Source of the DNA: VBDM01 sp041493345
GTDB lineage: Bacteria; Pseudomonadota; Gammaproteobacteria; Burkholderiales; SG8-39
Direction of reading: 5' to 3'
Assembly: GCA_041493345.1 (NCBI GenBank)
Contig: JBGPYQ010000137.1
Location: 1 to 8,764 of the forward strand
Length of the DNA stretch: 8,764 nucleotides
Shown here: positions 1-6,719 of the stretch, in pieces
How the letters are laid out: each line of letters starts with the position of its first letter
Numbering within the stretch: position 1 is the first letter of the stretch
The notes under the pieces: model-generated
Seen by the model: the letters and a program-made list of their open reading frames with translations, nothing else
What the model was told of the DNA's origin: nothing
Database searches by the model: none
Program-made: the position numbers and the translations under genes

Positions 1-1124
1 AGATCGCCCATGGCGGCGTCGAGCCCGAGCTGCTCGCGGCAGTACTTGCCGTCCTTCCAAGCCGCGAGGCAGCCCAGCACCTGCGCGGCGAACGCCTCGT
101 TGATCTCCCAGGCGTCGAGGTCGTTCGGCTTCAACCCCTGGCGCTCGAGGATGGGCGTGGACGCATGCACCGGCCCCAGTCCCATCTGCGCCGGATCGAG
201 GCCCGCCCACTGCGAGTCGGCGATCCGCCCGACCGGCCTGAGATCGTGGCGCTTCACGGCCTCCTCGGTGGCGAGCACCAGCCACGCGGCGCCGTCGGTG
301 ATCTGCGAGCTGTTGCCCGCGGTGACGTTCCCGTATTTGCGGTCGAAGAAGGGCTTGAGCTTGGCAAGATTCCCGGGGGTGGAGTCCTTGCGCACGCCGT
401 CGTCGTCCTTGTAGAGCTTTCCCGTGTCGTCGTACAGAGGCACGATCTCCGCCGCGAGGCCGTCGTGGGCGTCGTTGAAGCGGCCGCTCTCCTGCGCGTG
501 GACGACGCGCGCGTGGCTGCGCGCCGAATATTCGTCCATTTGCCCGCGGTCGATTCCGAACCGGCAGGCGAGAATCTCCGCGGTCTGGCCCATGAGCAGC
601 CCGACGTAGGGATCGGTGAGGCCCTTCATGATTCCTATTACGGGCGCGAGCAGCGATGCGAAGGGAAGCCGCGCGAACTGGGCCGCCTTCTGCACGGCGG
701 TCTTCGCGGCGGCCATATTGGAGAACCAGAGGATCATCGCCTCGGCGTAGAGCAGCGGCGCGCGCGAGAGTGCGTCCACGCCGCCCGCCAGCACGAGGTT
801 CGAGCGCCCAGAGAGCATGTTGGCGATGGCCGAATCTAGCGCCTGCATGCCGCTTGCGCAGTTGCGCATCACGGTCCAGCCCGGCACTTTGTGGCCGCAG
901 CCCATGCGCAGCGCGGCGACGCGGCCGATGTTGACTTCGTCCACCGACGGCGCCGCGCAGCCGAGGATGACCTCGTCGAGCTCCTCCGGCGCGAACCGCT
1001 GGCGAACCAGCAGCGCCTTGCCCGCCGCGGTGGCGAGGTCGCTCGCCGCGAACGGGCCGGGCCGGTTGCGCGATTTCAGGAACGGCGTTCTCGCGCCGTC
1101 AATGATGTAGATCGGTTTGGTCAT
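1..1124 (-). CDS. Acetyl-CoA C-acyltransferase (FadI-like thiolase), 3' end outside window
   Basis: Thiolase that cleaves 3-ketoacyl-CoA with CoA to acetyl-CoA and a shortened acyl-CoA, the last step of beta-oxidation, in the cytoplasm. Reading leftward from the ATG at 1124, 374 residues are open to the window edge. The N-terminus has the thiolase opening IIDGARTPF (residues 7-15). The nucleophile is Cys89 in MRNCASGMQAL. GNVTAGNSSQITDGAAW (about 265-281) and INEAFAAQ (341-348, with the oxyanion-hole Asn342) follow. The GHP histidine motif and the C-terminal second cysteine of thiolases must lie beyond base 1. The insert after NEAFA (WKDGKYCREQLGLD) and the expected length of about 430 residues are more like FadI than the shorter biosynthetic thiolases. 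GGAG sits 6 nt before the ATG. It follows fadE on the same strand after 98 bp, so co-transcription is likely. Assignment to FadI rather than FadA is uncertain. Confidence 0.93.
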   Translation of the reverse strand, partial: MTKPIYIIDGARTPFLKSRNRPGPFAASDLATAAGKALLVRQRFAPEELDEVILGCAAPSVDEVNIGRVAALRMGCGHKVPGWTVMRNCASGMQALDSAIANMLSGRSNLVLAGGVDALSRAPLLYAEAMILWFSNMAAAKTAVQKAAQFARLPFASLLAPVIGIMKGLTDPYVGLLMGQTAEILACRFGIDRGQMDEYSARSHARVVHAQESGRFNDAHDGLAAEIVPLYDDTGKLYKDDDGVRKDSTPGNLAKLKPFFDRKYGNVTAGNSSQITDGAAWLVLATEEAVKRHDLRPVGRIADSQWAGLDPAQMGLGPVHASTPILERQGLKPNDLDAWEINEAFAAQVLGCLAAWKDGKYCREQLGLDAAMGD

Positions 1125-1138
1125 ACTTACTCCAGCCC

Positions 1139-1217
1139 AAAAAGCATTCAACGCAAAGACGCCAAGCGCGCAAAGGGTTGCTTATCTTGCATCGCGTCAT
1201 TGCGTCCTTGGCGTTGA
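1139..1217 (-). repeat. Imperfect inverted repeat with T-run between fadE and the thiolase gene
   Basis: Arms at about 1148-1168 and 1194-1217 pair imperfectly: tcaacgc (1148-1154) with gcgttga (1211-1217), then aag/ctt and acgc/gcgt around a bulge, with a loop of about 25 nt. In the direction of transcription (leftward) the stem is followed by atgc and then five T (1143-1139). The arm containing acgcaaagacgccaagcgcgcaaag has the look of the CGCAAAG-type dispersed repeats I recall from environmental bacterial genomes, but I cannot confirm this here. It could be a REP-like mRNA-stabilising hairpin, a leaky terminator lowering thiolase expression, or just a repeat insertion. Confidence 0.55.
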
Positions 1218-1222
1218 GGCTC

Positions 1223-3694
1223 TTACGCCGCGGCGAGATGAGCGGCCGGGCGCGTCGCTTCCGAACGGCCGAAGTCCTGCGGGAAATCGTCGACCCGGAT
1301 CACTTCGTCGCGCAACTGCGCCGCGCGCCCGAGTTGCGCCTGCTCCTCGAGGGTGATCACGCCCGCGGCAAGCGCGGCCTGCGCGAGCTGCTCGGGCGTA
1401 CTGCCGCGGACCGCGCCCGATTTCTCCGCGCCGCGGATCCTGACCTCGATGGCCTCGGCCTGGGTCGCGGCGTGCAGCGCGGCCTCGAGGCAGCCGATCG
1501 GCTCGCTCTCGGCGACCGGAACATACATGCCCGCGGTGAGCCGGTCGCGCGTCGCCGACGGGGAGATGAGCAGCTGCGCCACCTCCTGGCCGAGCGCGTC
1601 GCCGGGGGGCGAAAAATGCCGGCCCAGCGGAAAGACTACCAGCCGCAGCATCCAGCCGATGAGCCGGCTCGGATAATTCGCAAACACCCCGTGCAGCGCT
1701 TCCGCGGCGCGCTCGAGCGCGTCCTGCATCGACCAGTGCAATAGCGGCAGGTCCGCCTGCTGCCGCCCGTCGTCTTCGTAGCGCTTCAGCGTCGCCGAGG
1801 CCAGGTAGAGCATGGAGAGCGCATCGCCGAGGCGGGCGGAGATCTTTTCCCGGCGCTTGAGCGACCCGCCCAGCACCAGCATGGTCACGTCCGACACGTA
1901 CGCGAGGGCCGCGGAAATCCGCGTCAGGTGCCGGTAGTAGCGGCGCGTTTGCGGCGCGGCGCCGGCGGGCGCCGGGACGAAGAGCGAACCGGTGATCGCC
2001 ATGAAGAAAGCGCGGGTCTCGTTCGCTAGGACGTGGCGGGCATGGCCGAAGAGCGCCCGGTCGAAGGCGGCGAGGTTTCCGTCGCGCGCCGCGTTCATCT
2101 CGCGCAGCACGAAAGGATGGCAGCGGATCGCGCCCTGGCCGAAGAGGATGAGGCTGCGCGTGAGGATGTTCGCGCCTTCGACAGTGATCGCGATCGGCAG
2201 CTGCTGGTAGGCGCGGCCCATGAAGTTGTTGGGACCGAGACAGATGCCCTTGCCCCCGAGTACATCCATCGCGGCGTTCACCACGAGGCGGCCGCGCTCG
2301 GTCAGATGGTATTTCACGATCGCGGAGACCACGGAGGGTTTCTCGCCGAGGTCCACTGCGCCCGCCGTCATCTTGCGCGCGGCGTCCATCATGTAGGTGT
2401 GGCCGCCGATGCAGGCAAGCGCCTCTTCGATGCCTTCGAACTTGCCGATCGCGGTCCTGAACTGGCTGCGCACTCGCGCGTAGGCGCCGGTCGCGCGCGC
2501 CGCGAGCTTGGCGCAGCCGCAGCCCGAGGAGGGCAGCGAGATCGAGCGTCCCGCGGCGAGGGACTCCATGAGCATTCTCCAGCCCTGGCCCGCCAGGTTC
2601 GGCCCGCCGATGATCCAGTCGAGCGGCATGAACACGTCCTTGCCCCAGTTCGGGCCGTTCTGGAACACGGCGTCAAGCGGCATGTGGCGCCGGCCGATAT
2701 AGACCCCGGGCGTCGACGTCGGCACGAGCGCGCAGGTGATGCCGATGTCTTCGCGGTTTCCGAAACGGGTTCCCAGCAGGCGGTCCGGGTCGTGCAGGCG
2801 GAAGGCAAGCCCGAGCAGCGTCGAGATCGGCCCCAGCGTGATATAGCGCTTTTCCCAGGTCACGCGCATGCCGAGCACTTCGCGGCCCTCCCAAGTGCCC
2901 TTGCAGACGATACCGAAGTCGGGAATCGCCGCCGCGTCGGAGCCCGCGTGCGGGTTGGTCAGCCCGAAGCAGGGGATCTCCAGACCCTTCGCCAGCCGCG
3001 GCAGGTAATGATTCCTCTGCTCGTCCGTGCCGTAGTGGAGAAGGAGCTCGGCGGGTCCGAGCGAGTTGGGCACCATCACGGAAACGGCTGCCGCGCTGCA
3101 GCGAGAGGCGAGCTTCTGGATCACCTGCGAGTGCATGGTCGCGGAGAATCCCTTGCCGCCGTACTTTTTCGGGATGATCATTCCGAGGAAACCCTTGTCC
3201 TTGATGAACTGCCACGCGTGCGGCGACAGGTCCTGGTGGACCTGCGTGGTTTCCCAGTCGCTCACCATGGCGCAGAGCTGCTCGGTCTCGTTGTCGAGGA
3301 ACGCCTGCTCCTCGGATGTGAGTTTTGGCTGCGGCAAGGCAAGCAGCTTGTTCCAGTCCGGATCGCCCGAGAAAAGATCGCCGTCCCACCAGACGGTGCC
3401 CGCGTCGATCGCTTCCTGCTCGGTCTGCGACATAGGCGGGAGCTGGCCGCGATACCACGCGAGCAGCGGCCTCGAAACCAGCGCGCGGCGCAAGGGGACG
3501 ACGCCCAGCAGAACGCTCGCGGCGGCGAAAATCGCCGTGGCGGCCGTGAATTCGGCGCCGGCGAGCGCGCCGGATCCGCCTGCGATCGCAAGCAGGGCCG
3601 CGCCCGCGAGAAACCACAGCCAGCCCGGAGCGCGCAGGAAGGCCAGCACGAGAGACGCAGCGACGACGGCGATGATCCAGAAGCTCACGGACAT
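1223..3694 (-). CDS. fadE: Long/medium-chain acyl-CoA dehydrogenase FadE
   Basis: Flavoprotein that makes the trans-2,3 double bond in acyl-CoA, the first oxidation of the beta-oxidation spiral. The protein has 823 residues, close to the 814 of E. coli FadE and about twice the size of ordinary acyl-CoA dehydrogenases. Residues 1-67 form two or three hydrophobic segments, implying membrane attachment. The dehydrogenase core runs from about 130 to 530: KKYGGKGFSA (176-185), PCFGLTNPHAGSD (241-253), ESLAAGRSISLP (377-388), and ITVEGANILTRSL (503-515), whose Glu506 is the likely catalytic base. FGQGAIRCHPF follows, as in FadE. The remaining 290 residues match the FadE-specific C-terminal domain (DUF1974) by position and style. 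The ATG at 3694 has GAGGAG about 6 nt upstream. The first gene of a leftward pair with the thiolase, which supports a degradative role. A good promoter lies about 50 bp upstream. Confidence 0.95.
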   Translation of the reverse strand: MSVSFWIIAVVAASLVLAFLRAPGWLWFLAGAALLAIAGGSGALAGAEFTAATAIFAAASVLLGVVPLRRALVSRPLLAWYRGQLPPMSQTEQEAIDAGTVWWDGDLFSGDPDWNKLLALPQPKLTSEEQAFLDNETEQLCAMVSDWETTQVHQDLSPHAWQFIKDKGFLGMIIPKKYGGKGFSATMHSQVIQKLASRCSAAAVSVMVPNSLGPAELLLHYGTDEQRNHYLPRLAKGLEIPCFGLTNPHAGSDAAAIPDFGIVCKGTWEGREVLGMRVTWEKRYITLGPISTLLGLAFRLHDPDRLLGTRFGNREDIGITCALVPTSTPGVYIGRRHMPLDAVFQNGPNWGKDVFMPLDWIIGGPNLAGQGWRMLMESLAAGRSISLPSSGCGCAKLAARATGAYARVRSQFRTAIGKFEGIEEALACIGGHTYMMDAARKMTAGAVDLGEKPSVVSAIVKYHLTERGRLVVNAAMDVLGGKGICLGPNNFMGRAYQQLPIAITVEGANILTRSLILFGQGAIRCHPFVLREMNAARDGNLAAFDRALFGHARHVLANETRAFFMAITGSLFVPAPAGAAPQTRRYYRHLTRISAALAYVSDVTMLVLGGSLKRREKISARLGDALSMLYLASATLKRYEDDGRQQADLPLLHWSMQDALERAAEALHGVFANYPSRLIGWMLRLVVFPLGRHFSPPGDALGQEVAQLLISPSATRDRLTAGMYVPVAESEPIGCLEAALHAATQAEAIEVRIRGAEKSGAVRGSTPEQLAQAALAAGVITLEEQAQLGRAAQLRDEVIRVDDFPQDFGRSEATRPAAHLAAA

Positions 3695-3741
3695 GACGGT
3701 CTCCTCAAACGCGCGGCGCGCGATACTTGTGGCGCTCTTTT

Positions 3742-3770
3742 ATTGTAGGCGCTACGCCTCCATGTAACAA
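3742..3770 (-). promoter_or_regulatory. Sigma70-type promoter for fadE
   Basis: Read leftward: TTGTTA (3770-3765), a 17-nt spacer, then TACAAT (3747-3742). The -35 matches consensus at 4 of 6 and the -10 at 5 of 6. Transcription would start near 3735, giving a leader of about 40 nt before the fadE ATG. The spacer contains a small dyad, aggcg-cta-cgcct (3747-3759), which could be a repressor site. It does not match any fatty-acid regulator box I know. Confidence 0.65.
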
Positions 3771-3771
3771 T
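3743..3771 (+). promoter_or_regulatory. Weak promoter candidate for the ABC transporter, overlapping the fadE promoter
   Basis: Read rightward: TTGTAG (3743-3748), 17 nt, AACAAT (3766-3771), matching consensus at 3 and 4 of 6. It would start transcription near 3778 and leave an 18-nt leader holding AGGGA (3782-3786) before the ATG at 3796. It occupies the same bases as the fadE promoter on the opposite strand. The hexamers are weak and the call is tentative. Confidence 0.35.
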
Positions 3772-3795
3772 GCTATCACGCAGGGAATTCACTCC

Positions 3796-5622
3796 ATGGG
3801 ACACGATCACCGCGGCCTGGTTCTGCCGGTTCCGCTGAAAGACTCCGCCGGCCCGAAGCGCCGCAGCGAGTGGCACGCATTCGGCATGCTGCTTCCCTAT
3901 CTTTGGGAATTCCGCTTGCGCGTGGCGGTCGCGCTCGTGTTTTTGACCACCGCCAAACTCGCCAACGTCGGCGTGCCGCTCATCCTCAAGGAAGTGGTCG
4001 ATTCGCTCGACGCCCAAACGGCCATCCTGGTGCTGCCGCTCGCGCTGCTCGCCGCCTACGGCATCCTGAGGTTTTCGACCACGATGTTCGCCGAGCTGCG
4101 CGACATCGTGTTCGTGCGCGTCACGCAGCGTGCCATCCGGCGCGTCGCGCTCACGGTCTTCCGCTACATCCACAGCCTTTCCCTGCGCTTTCATCTGGAG
4201 CGCCAGACCGGCGGGGTTTCGCGCGACATCGAGCGCGGCACGCGCGGCATCTCGACGCTGCTCTCGTACATGCTGTTCTCCATCATCCCGGTGGTCCTGG
4301 AATTCAGCCTGGTGGCGGCGATCCTGCTCGCGAAATTCGACTGGCGCTTCGCCGCGGTGACCTTCACCGCGGTCGCCGTCTATCTCACCTTTACCGTGTC
4401 GATCACCGAGTGGCGCATGGAGATCCGGCGCCAGGCGAACGAGCTCGATTCCAAGGCGAACACGCGCGCGATCGACAGCCTGCTCAACTACGAGACGGTG
4501 AAGTACTTCAACAACGAGGAATACGAGGCGCGGCGCTACGACGAGAACCTGCGCAAGTACGAGTCCGCCGCGGTGAAGAGCGAGGCTTCGCTCGGCGTTC
4601 TCAACATCGGCCAGAGCCTGATCATCGCGGTCGCGGTGACGCTGCTCATGATCCTCGCGGCGAAGGGCGTGGTGGCGAAAAACCTCACGCTGGGCGACCT
4701 CGTGCTGGTGAACGGCCTCCTGATCCAGCTCTACATCCCGCTCAACTTTCTCGGCATGGTGTACCGCGAGATCAAGCAGGCGCTCGCCGACATGGACCGC
4801 ATGTTCCGGCTCCTCACCCAGGACCGCGAAGTCGAAGACCGGCCGCTCGCGCGGCCGCTTTCCGCGGGCGGCGCGACGATCCGTTTCGAGAGCGTGCACT
4901 TTTCCTACGATCCGAAGCGCCGGATCCTGCACGATGTGTCGTTCGAGGTGCCGGCGGGGAGCAAAGTCGCGGTGGTGGGCGCGAGCGGCTCGGGGAAATC
5001 GACGCTGGCGCGGCTGCTGTTCCGCTTCTACGACGTCAACGCCGGGCGCATCGCCATCAACGGCAGCGACATCCGCGATTTCACGCAGACCTCGCTGCGC
5101 TCGGCGATCGGCATCGTGCCGCAGGACACGGTGCTGTTCAACGACACCATCCTCTACAACATCCACTACGGCCGCCCGGAGGCATCGCCCGGGGAAGTGA
5201 TCGAGGCGGCGAAGGCGGCGCACATTCACGAGTTCATCGAGAGCCTGCCGGAGAAGTACGAAGCCCGCGTCGGCGAGCGCGGCCTGAAGCTCTCGGGTGG
5301 GGAGAAGCAGCGCGTCGCCATCGCCCGCACGATCCTCAAGAACCCGGGTATCCTCATTTTCGACGAGGCCACCTCGGCGCTGGACTCGGAGACGGAGCAG
5401 GGCATACAGTCCGAGCTCGACCGCATCGCCAGGGGGCGCACCACGCTGGTCATTGCGCACCGGCTCTCGACGGTGATGGACGCCGACCAGATCCTGGTCT
5501 TGGAGCAGGGCCGCATTGTCGAGCGCGGTACGCACCGCGAGCTGCTCGAGCGGGAGGGCGCCTACGCGCAGATGTGGGCCTTGCAGCAGCAGGAGGAGGC
5601 GGAACAGGCGGTCGCCGTGTAA
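3796..5622 (+). CDS. Atm1/ABCB7-type ABC half-transporter (permease-ATPase fusion)
   Basis: Inner-membrane ABC exporter, probably a homodimer, of the Atm1/HMT1/ABCB6-7 group, whose bacterial members move glutathione, glutathione persulfide or metal-glutathione adducts. The protein has 608 residues. The transmembrane domain is about 30-335, with the family-typical LLNYETVKYFNNEEYE (229-244). The nucleotide-binding domain starts near 361: Walker A GASGSGKST (395-403), Q-loop Gln443, signature LSGGEKQ (499-505), Walker B ILIFDE (519-524), D-loop SALD (527-530), H-loop His555. Tyr196, Arg207, Arg211, Asn270, Gln273 and Arg324 fall one residue off the glutathione-contacting positions I recall for Novosphingobium Atm1 (195, 206, 210, 269, 272, 323), which supports a glutathione-type substrate. 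The frame is open further upstream to a TTG at 3727, but that start would lie inside the promoter region. The ATG at 3796 with AGGGA upstream is preferred. Confidence 0.93.
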   Translation: MGHDHRGLVLPVPLKDSAGPKRRSEWHAFGMLLPYLWEFRLRVAVALVFLTTAKLANVGVPLILKEVVDSLDAQTAILVLPLALLAAYGILRFSTTMFAELRDIVFVRVTQRAIRRVALTVFRYIHSLSLRFHLERQTGGVSRDIERGTRGISTLLSYMLFSIIPVVLEFSLVAAILLAKFDWRFAAVTFTAVAVYLTFTVSITEWRMEIRRQANELDSKANTRAIDSLLNYETVKYFNNEEYEARRYDENLRKYESAAVKSEASLGVLNIGQSLIIAVAVTLLMILAAKGVVAKNLTLGDLVLVNGLLIQLYIPLNFLGMVYREIKQALADMDRMFRLLTQDREVEDRPLARPLSAGGATIRFESVHFSYDPKRRILHDVSFEVPAGSKVAVVGASGSGKSTLARLLFRFYDVNAGRIAINGSDIRDFTQTSLRSAIGIVPQDTVLFNDTILYNIHYGRPEASPGEVIEAAKAAHIHEFIESLPEKYEARVGERGLKLSGGEKQRVAIARTILKNPGILIFDEATSALDSETEQGIQSELDRIARGRTTLVIAHRLSTVMDADQILVLEQGRIVERGTHRELLEREGAYAQMWALQQQEEAEQAVAV

Positions 5623-5660
5623 TTTTTTTCCGGCGCCCCGGGGGTACCGCCGGGCGCCGG
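5623..5660 (+). other. T-run followed by strong GC hairpin after the ABC transporter gene
   Basis: Directly after the stop codon come seven T (5623-5629), then a perfect 9-bp inverted repeat, ccggcgccc (5630-5638) and gggcgccgg (5652-5660), with a 13-nt loop. It sits where a transcription terminator is expected, but the T-run is on the wrong side of the hairpin for a Rho-independent terminator reading rightward, and GGGG rather than U follows the stem. It may act as a 3'-end stabiliser or pausing hairpin. Confidence 0.5.
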
Positions 5661-5738
5661 GGACAGGCGGGTAAGCGGCTCCTTCATGGCCGGACCTCCG
5701 GGCATGTGTTAAATGTCTTCCCTATCTCGTTATTATTG

Positions 5739-5767
5739 TTGCAAATTGGCTGACCCGCGCCTACACT
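5739..5767 (+). promoter_or_regulatory. Sigma70-type promoter for pbpG
   Basis: TTGCAA (5739-5744), 17-nt spacer, TACACT (5762-5767); each hexamer matches consensus at 4 of 6. Transcription would start near 5774, about 22 nt before the start codon. The surrounding stretch 5707-5750 is AT-rich against a GC-rich background, as expected of a promoter. Confidence 0.55.
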
Positions 5768-5783
5768 CCCCGATCCAATAGGC

Positions 5784-5798
5784 AGGGAGGCTGATTTG
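5784..5798 (+). promoter_or_regulatory. Strong ribosome binding site fixing a TTG start for pbpG
   Basis: AGGGAGG (5784-5790) lies 5 nt before TTG (5796-5798). The near-perfect Shine-Dalgarno spacing, and the signal peptide that begins exactly at this codon, decide for the TTG start. The next in-frame ATG would remove the whole signal peptide and much of the domain. Confidence 0.8.
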
Positions 5799-6701
5799 CG
5801 TTACGCCCCGGTATTGCTCCTCGCGCTGGCGACGGTGTGCGCGCAAGCGCTCGCGGCCGCACCCCGCGTAGACGTGCGCGAGCCCGCGCTCCGCTCCCAG
5901 GCCGCCTTGGTGATCGACGAGCATTCCGGCCAGATCCTTCTGGGCAAGAACGCCCAGTGGCAGGTCCCGATCGCTTCTCTCACCAAGCTCATGACCGCAA
6001 TGGTCGTGCTCGATGCCGATCTGGATGCGGACCAGATGGTGACGATTTCCCGCGCCGATGTCGACAGGAGAAAGGGTTCGCAATCCCGCCTGAGCGTGGG
6101 CTGGCAACTCACGCGCGACGACCTGCTGCGCCTCGCGCTCATGGCCTCGGAAAACCGAGCGGCCTCCGCGCTGGCGCACGCCCATCCGGGCGGGGTCGAA
6201 GCCTTCGTGCAGGCCATGAACCTCAAGGCGCAGCTGCTCGGCATGGCCGACACCCGCTTCGCCGATGCCACGGGACTGTCGAGCGCAAACGTCTCCACCG
6301 CAGATGACCTGTCAAAGCTTGCGCGGGCGGCCCACCGCTATCCCAAGATCGGCGAGTACTCGACCGCCACGACGCACAAGGTGAAAATCGGCAAGCGTAC
6401 CGTCCAGTTCGGCAACACCAACCGGTTGATCCGGAGTTCCGCCTGGGACATCGGCCTGTCCAAGACCGGTTACATCAGCGAGGCCGGGCGCTGCCTGGTC
6501 ATGCAGGTGACCCTCGCCGGGCGGGCGGTGATCATCGTGCTGCTCGACTCCTGGGGAAAATATTCCCGCGTCGCCGACGCGACCCGCATCCGCAAATGGC
6601 TCGAGCCGGTGTTGGTCCGGACCGGACTGCAGGTGTCCGCGACGCCGGGGCCGCAGCAGGGAATCAGCTCGACTCAAGCAGGGCCCGATCTACCGAGCTA
6701 G
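5796..6701 (+). CDS. pbpG: D-alanyl-D-alanine endopeptidase/carboxypeptidase (PBP7/8 family)
   Basis: Periplasmic penicillin-binding serine peptidase of the S11 family that trims or cleaves peptidoglycan cross-links. It has 301 residues, close to E. coli PbpG (about 310). Residues 1-20 or so are a signal peptide (RYAPVLLLALATV, cleavage expected near AQALA-A). The three active-site motifs are all present: SLTK (61-64, Ser61 nucleophile and Lys64), SEN (118-120) and KTG (223-225). TRFADATGLSSANVSTADDL (153-172) is a family-typical stretch. The C-terminal tail after 270 is short and lacks the extra beta-domain and amphipathic anchor of PBP5 (DacA), favouring the soluble PBP7 type. It starts with TTG behind a strong ribosome binding site. 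It has its own promoter and may continue into egtD, which begins 18 bp after its TAG stop. Confidence 0.93.
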   Translation: MRYAPVLLLALATVCAQALAAAPRVDVREPALRSQAALVIDEHSGQILLGKNAQWQVPIASLTKLMTAMVVLDADLDADQMVTISRADVDRRKGSQSRLSVGWQLTRDDLLRLALMASENRAASALAHAHPGGVEAFVQAMNLKAQLLGMADTRFADATGLSSANVSTADDLSKLARAAHRYPKIGEYSTATTHKVKIGKRTVQFGNTNRLIRSSAWDIGLSKTGYISEAGRCLVMQVTLAGRAVIIVLLDSWGKYSRVADATRIRKWLEPVLVRTGLQVSATPGPQQGISSTQAGPDLPS

Positions 6702-6719
6702 CGGCTTCGCAGTATCGGC

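Noticed and set aside
165..1217. Several + strand open frames at the left edge
   Set aside because: They lie antisense to the thiolase, whose active-site Cys and NEAFA motifs are clear on the - strand.
2033..3748. 571-codon open frame on the + strand opposite fadE
   Set aside because: Composition bias (Arg, Ala, His, Glu, Val) and no domain; fadE on the - strand is unmistakable.
3727..3795. TTG start giving the ABC transporter 23 extra residues
   Set aside because: It would place the coding start inside the divergent promoter region and has no better ribosome binding site than the ATG at 3796.
3685..5535. 616-codon open frame on the - strand opposite the ABC transporter
   Set aside because: Rich in Arg, His, Asp and Glu with no motif, typical of the antisense of a GC-rich gene. 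The + strand carries every ABC ATPase motif in order.
3870..5753. 627-codon open frame on the + strand in another frame of the ABC transporter
   Set aside because: Arg/Ala/His-rich shadow of the real reading frame with no motif of its own.
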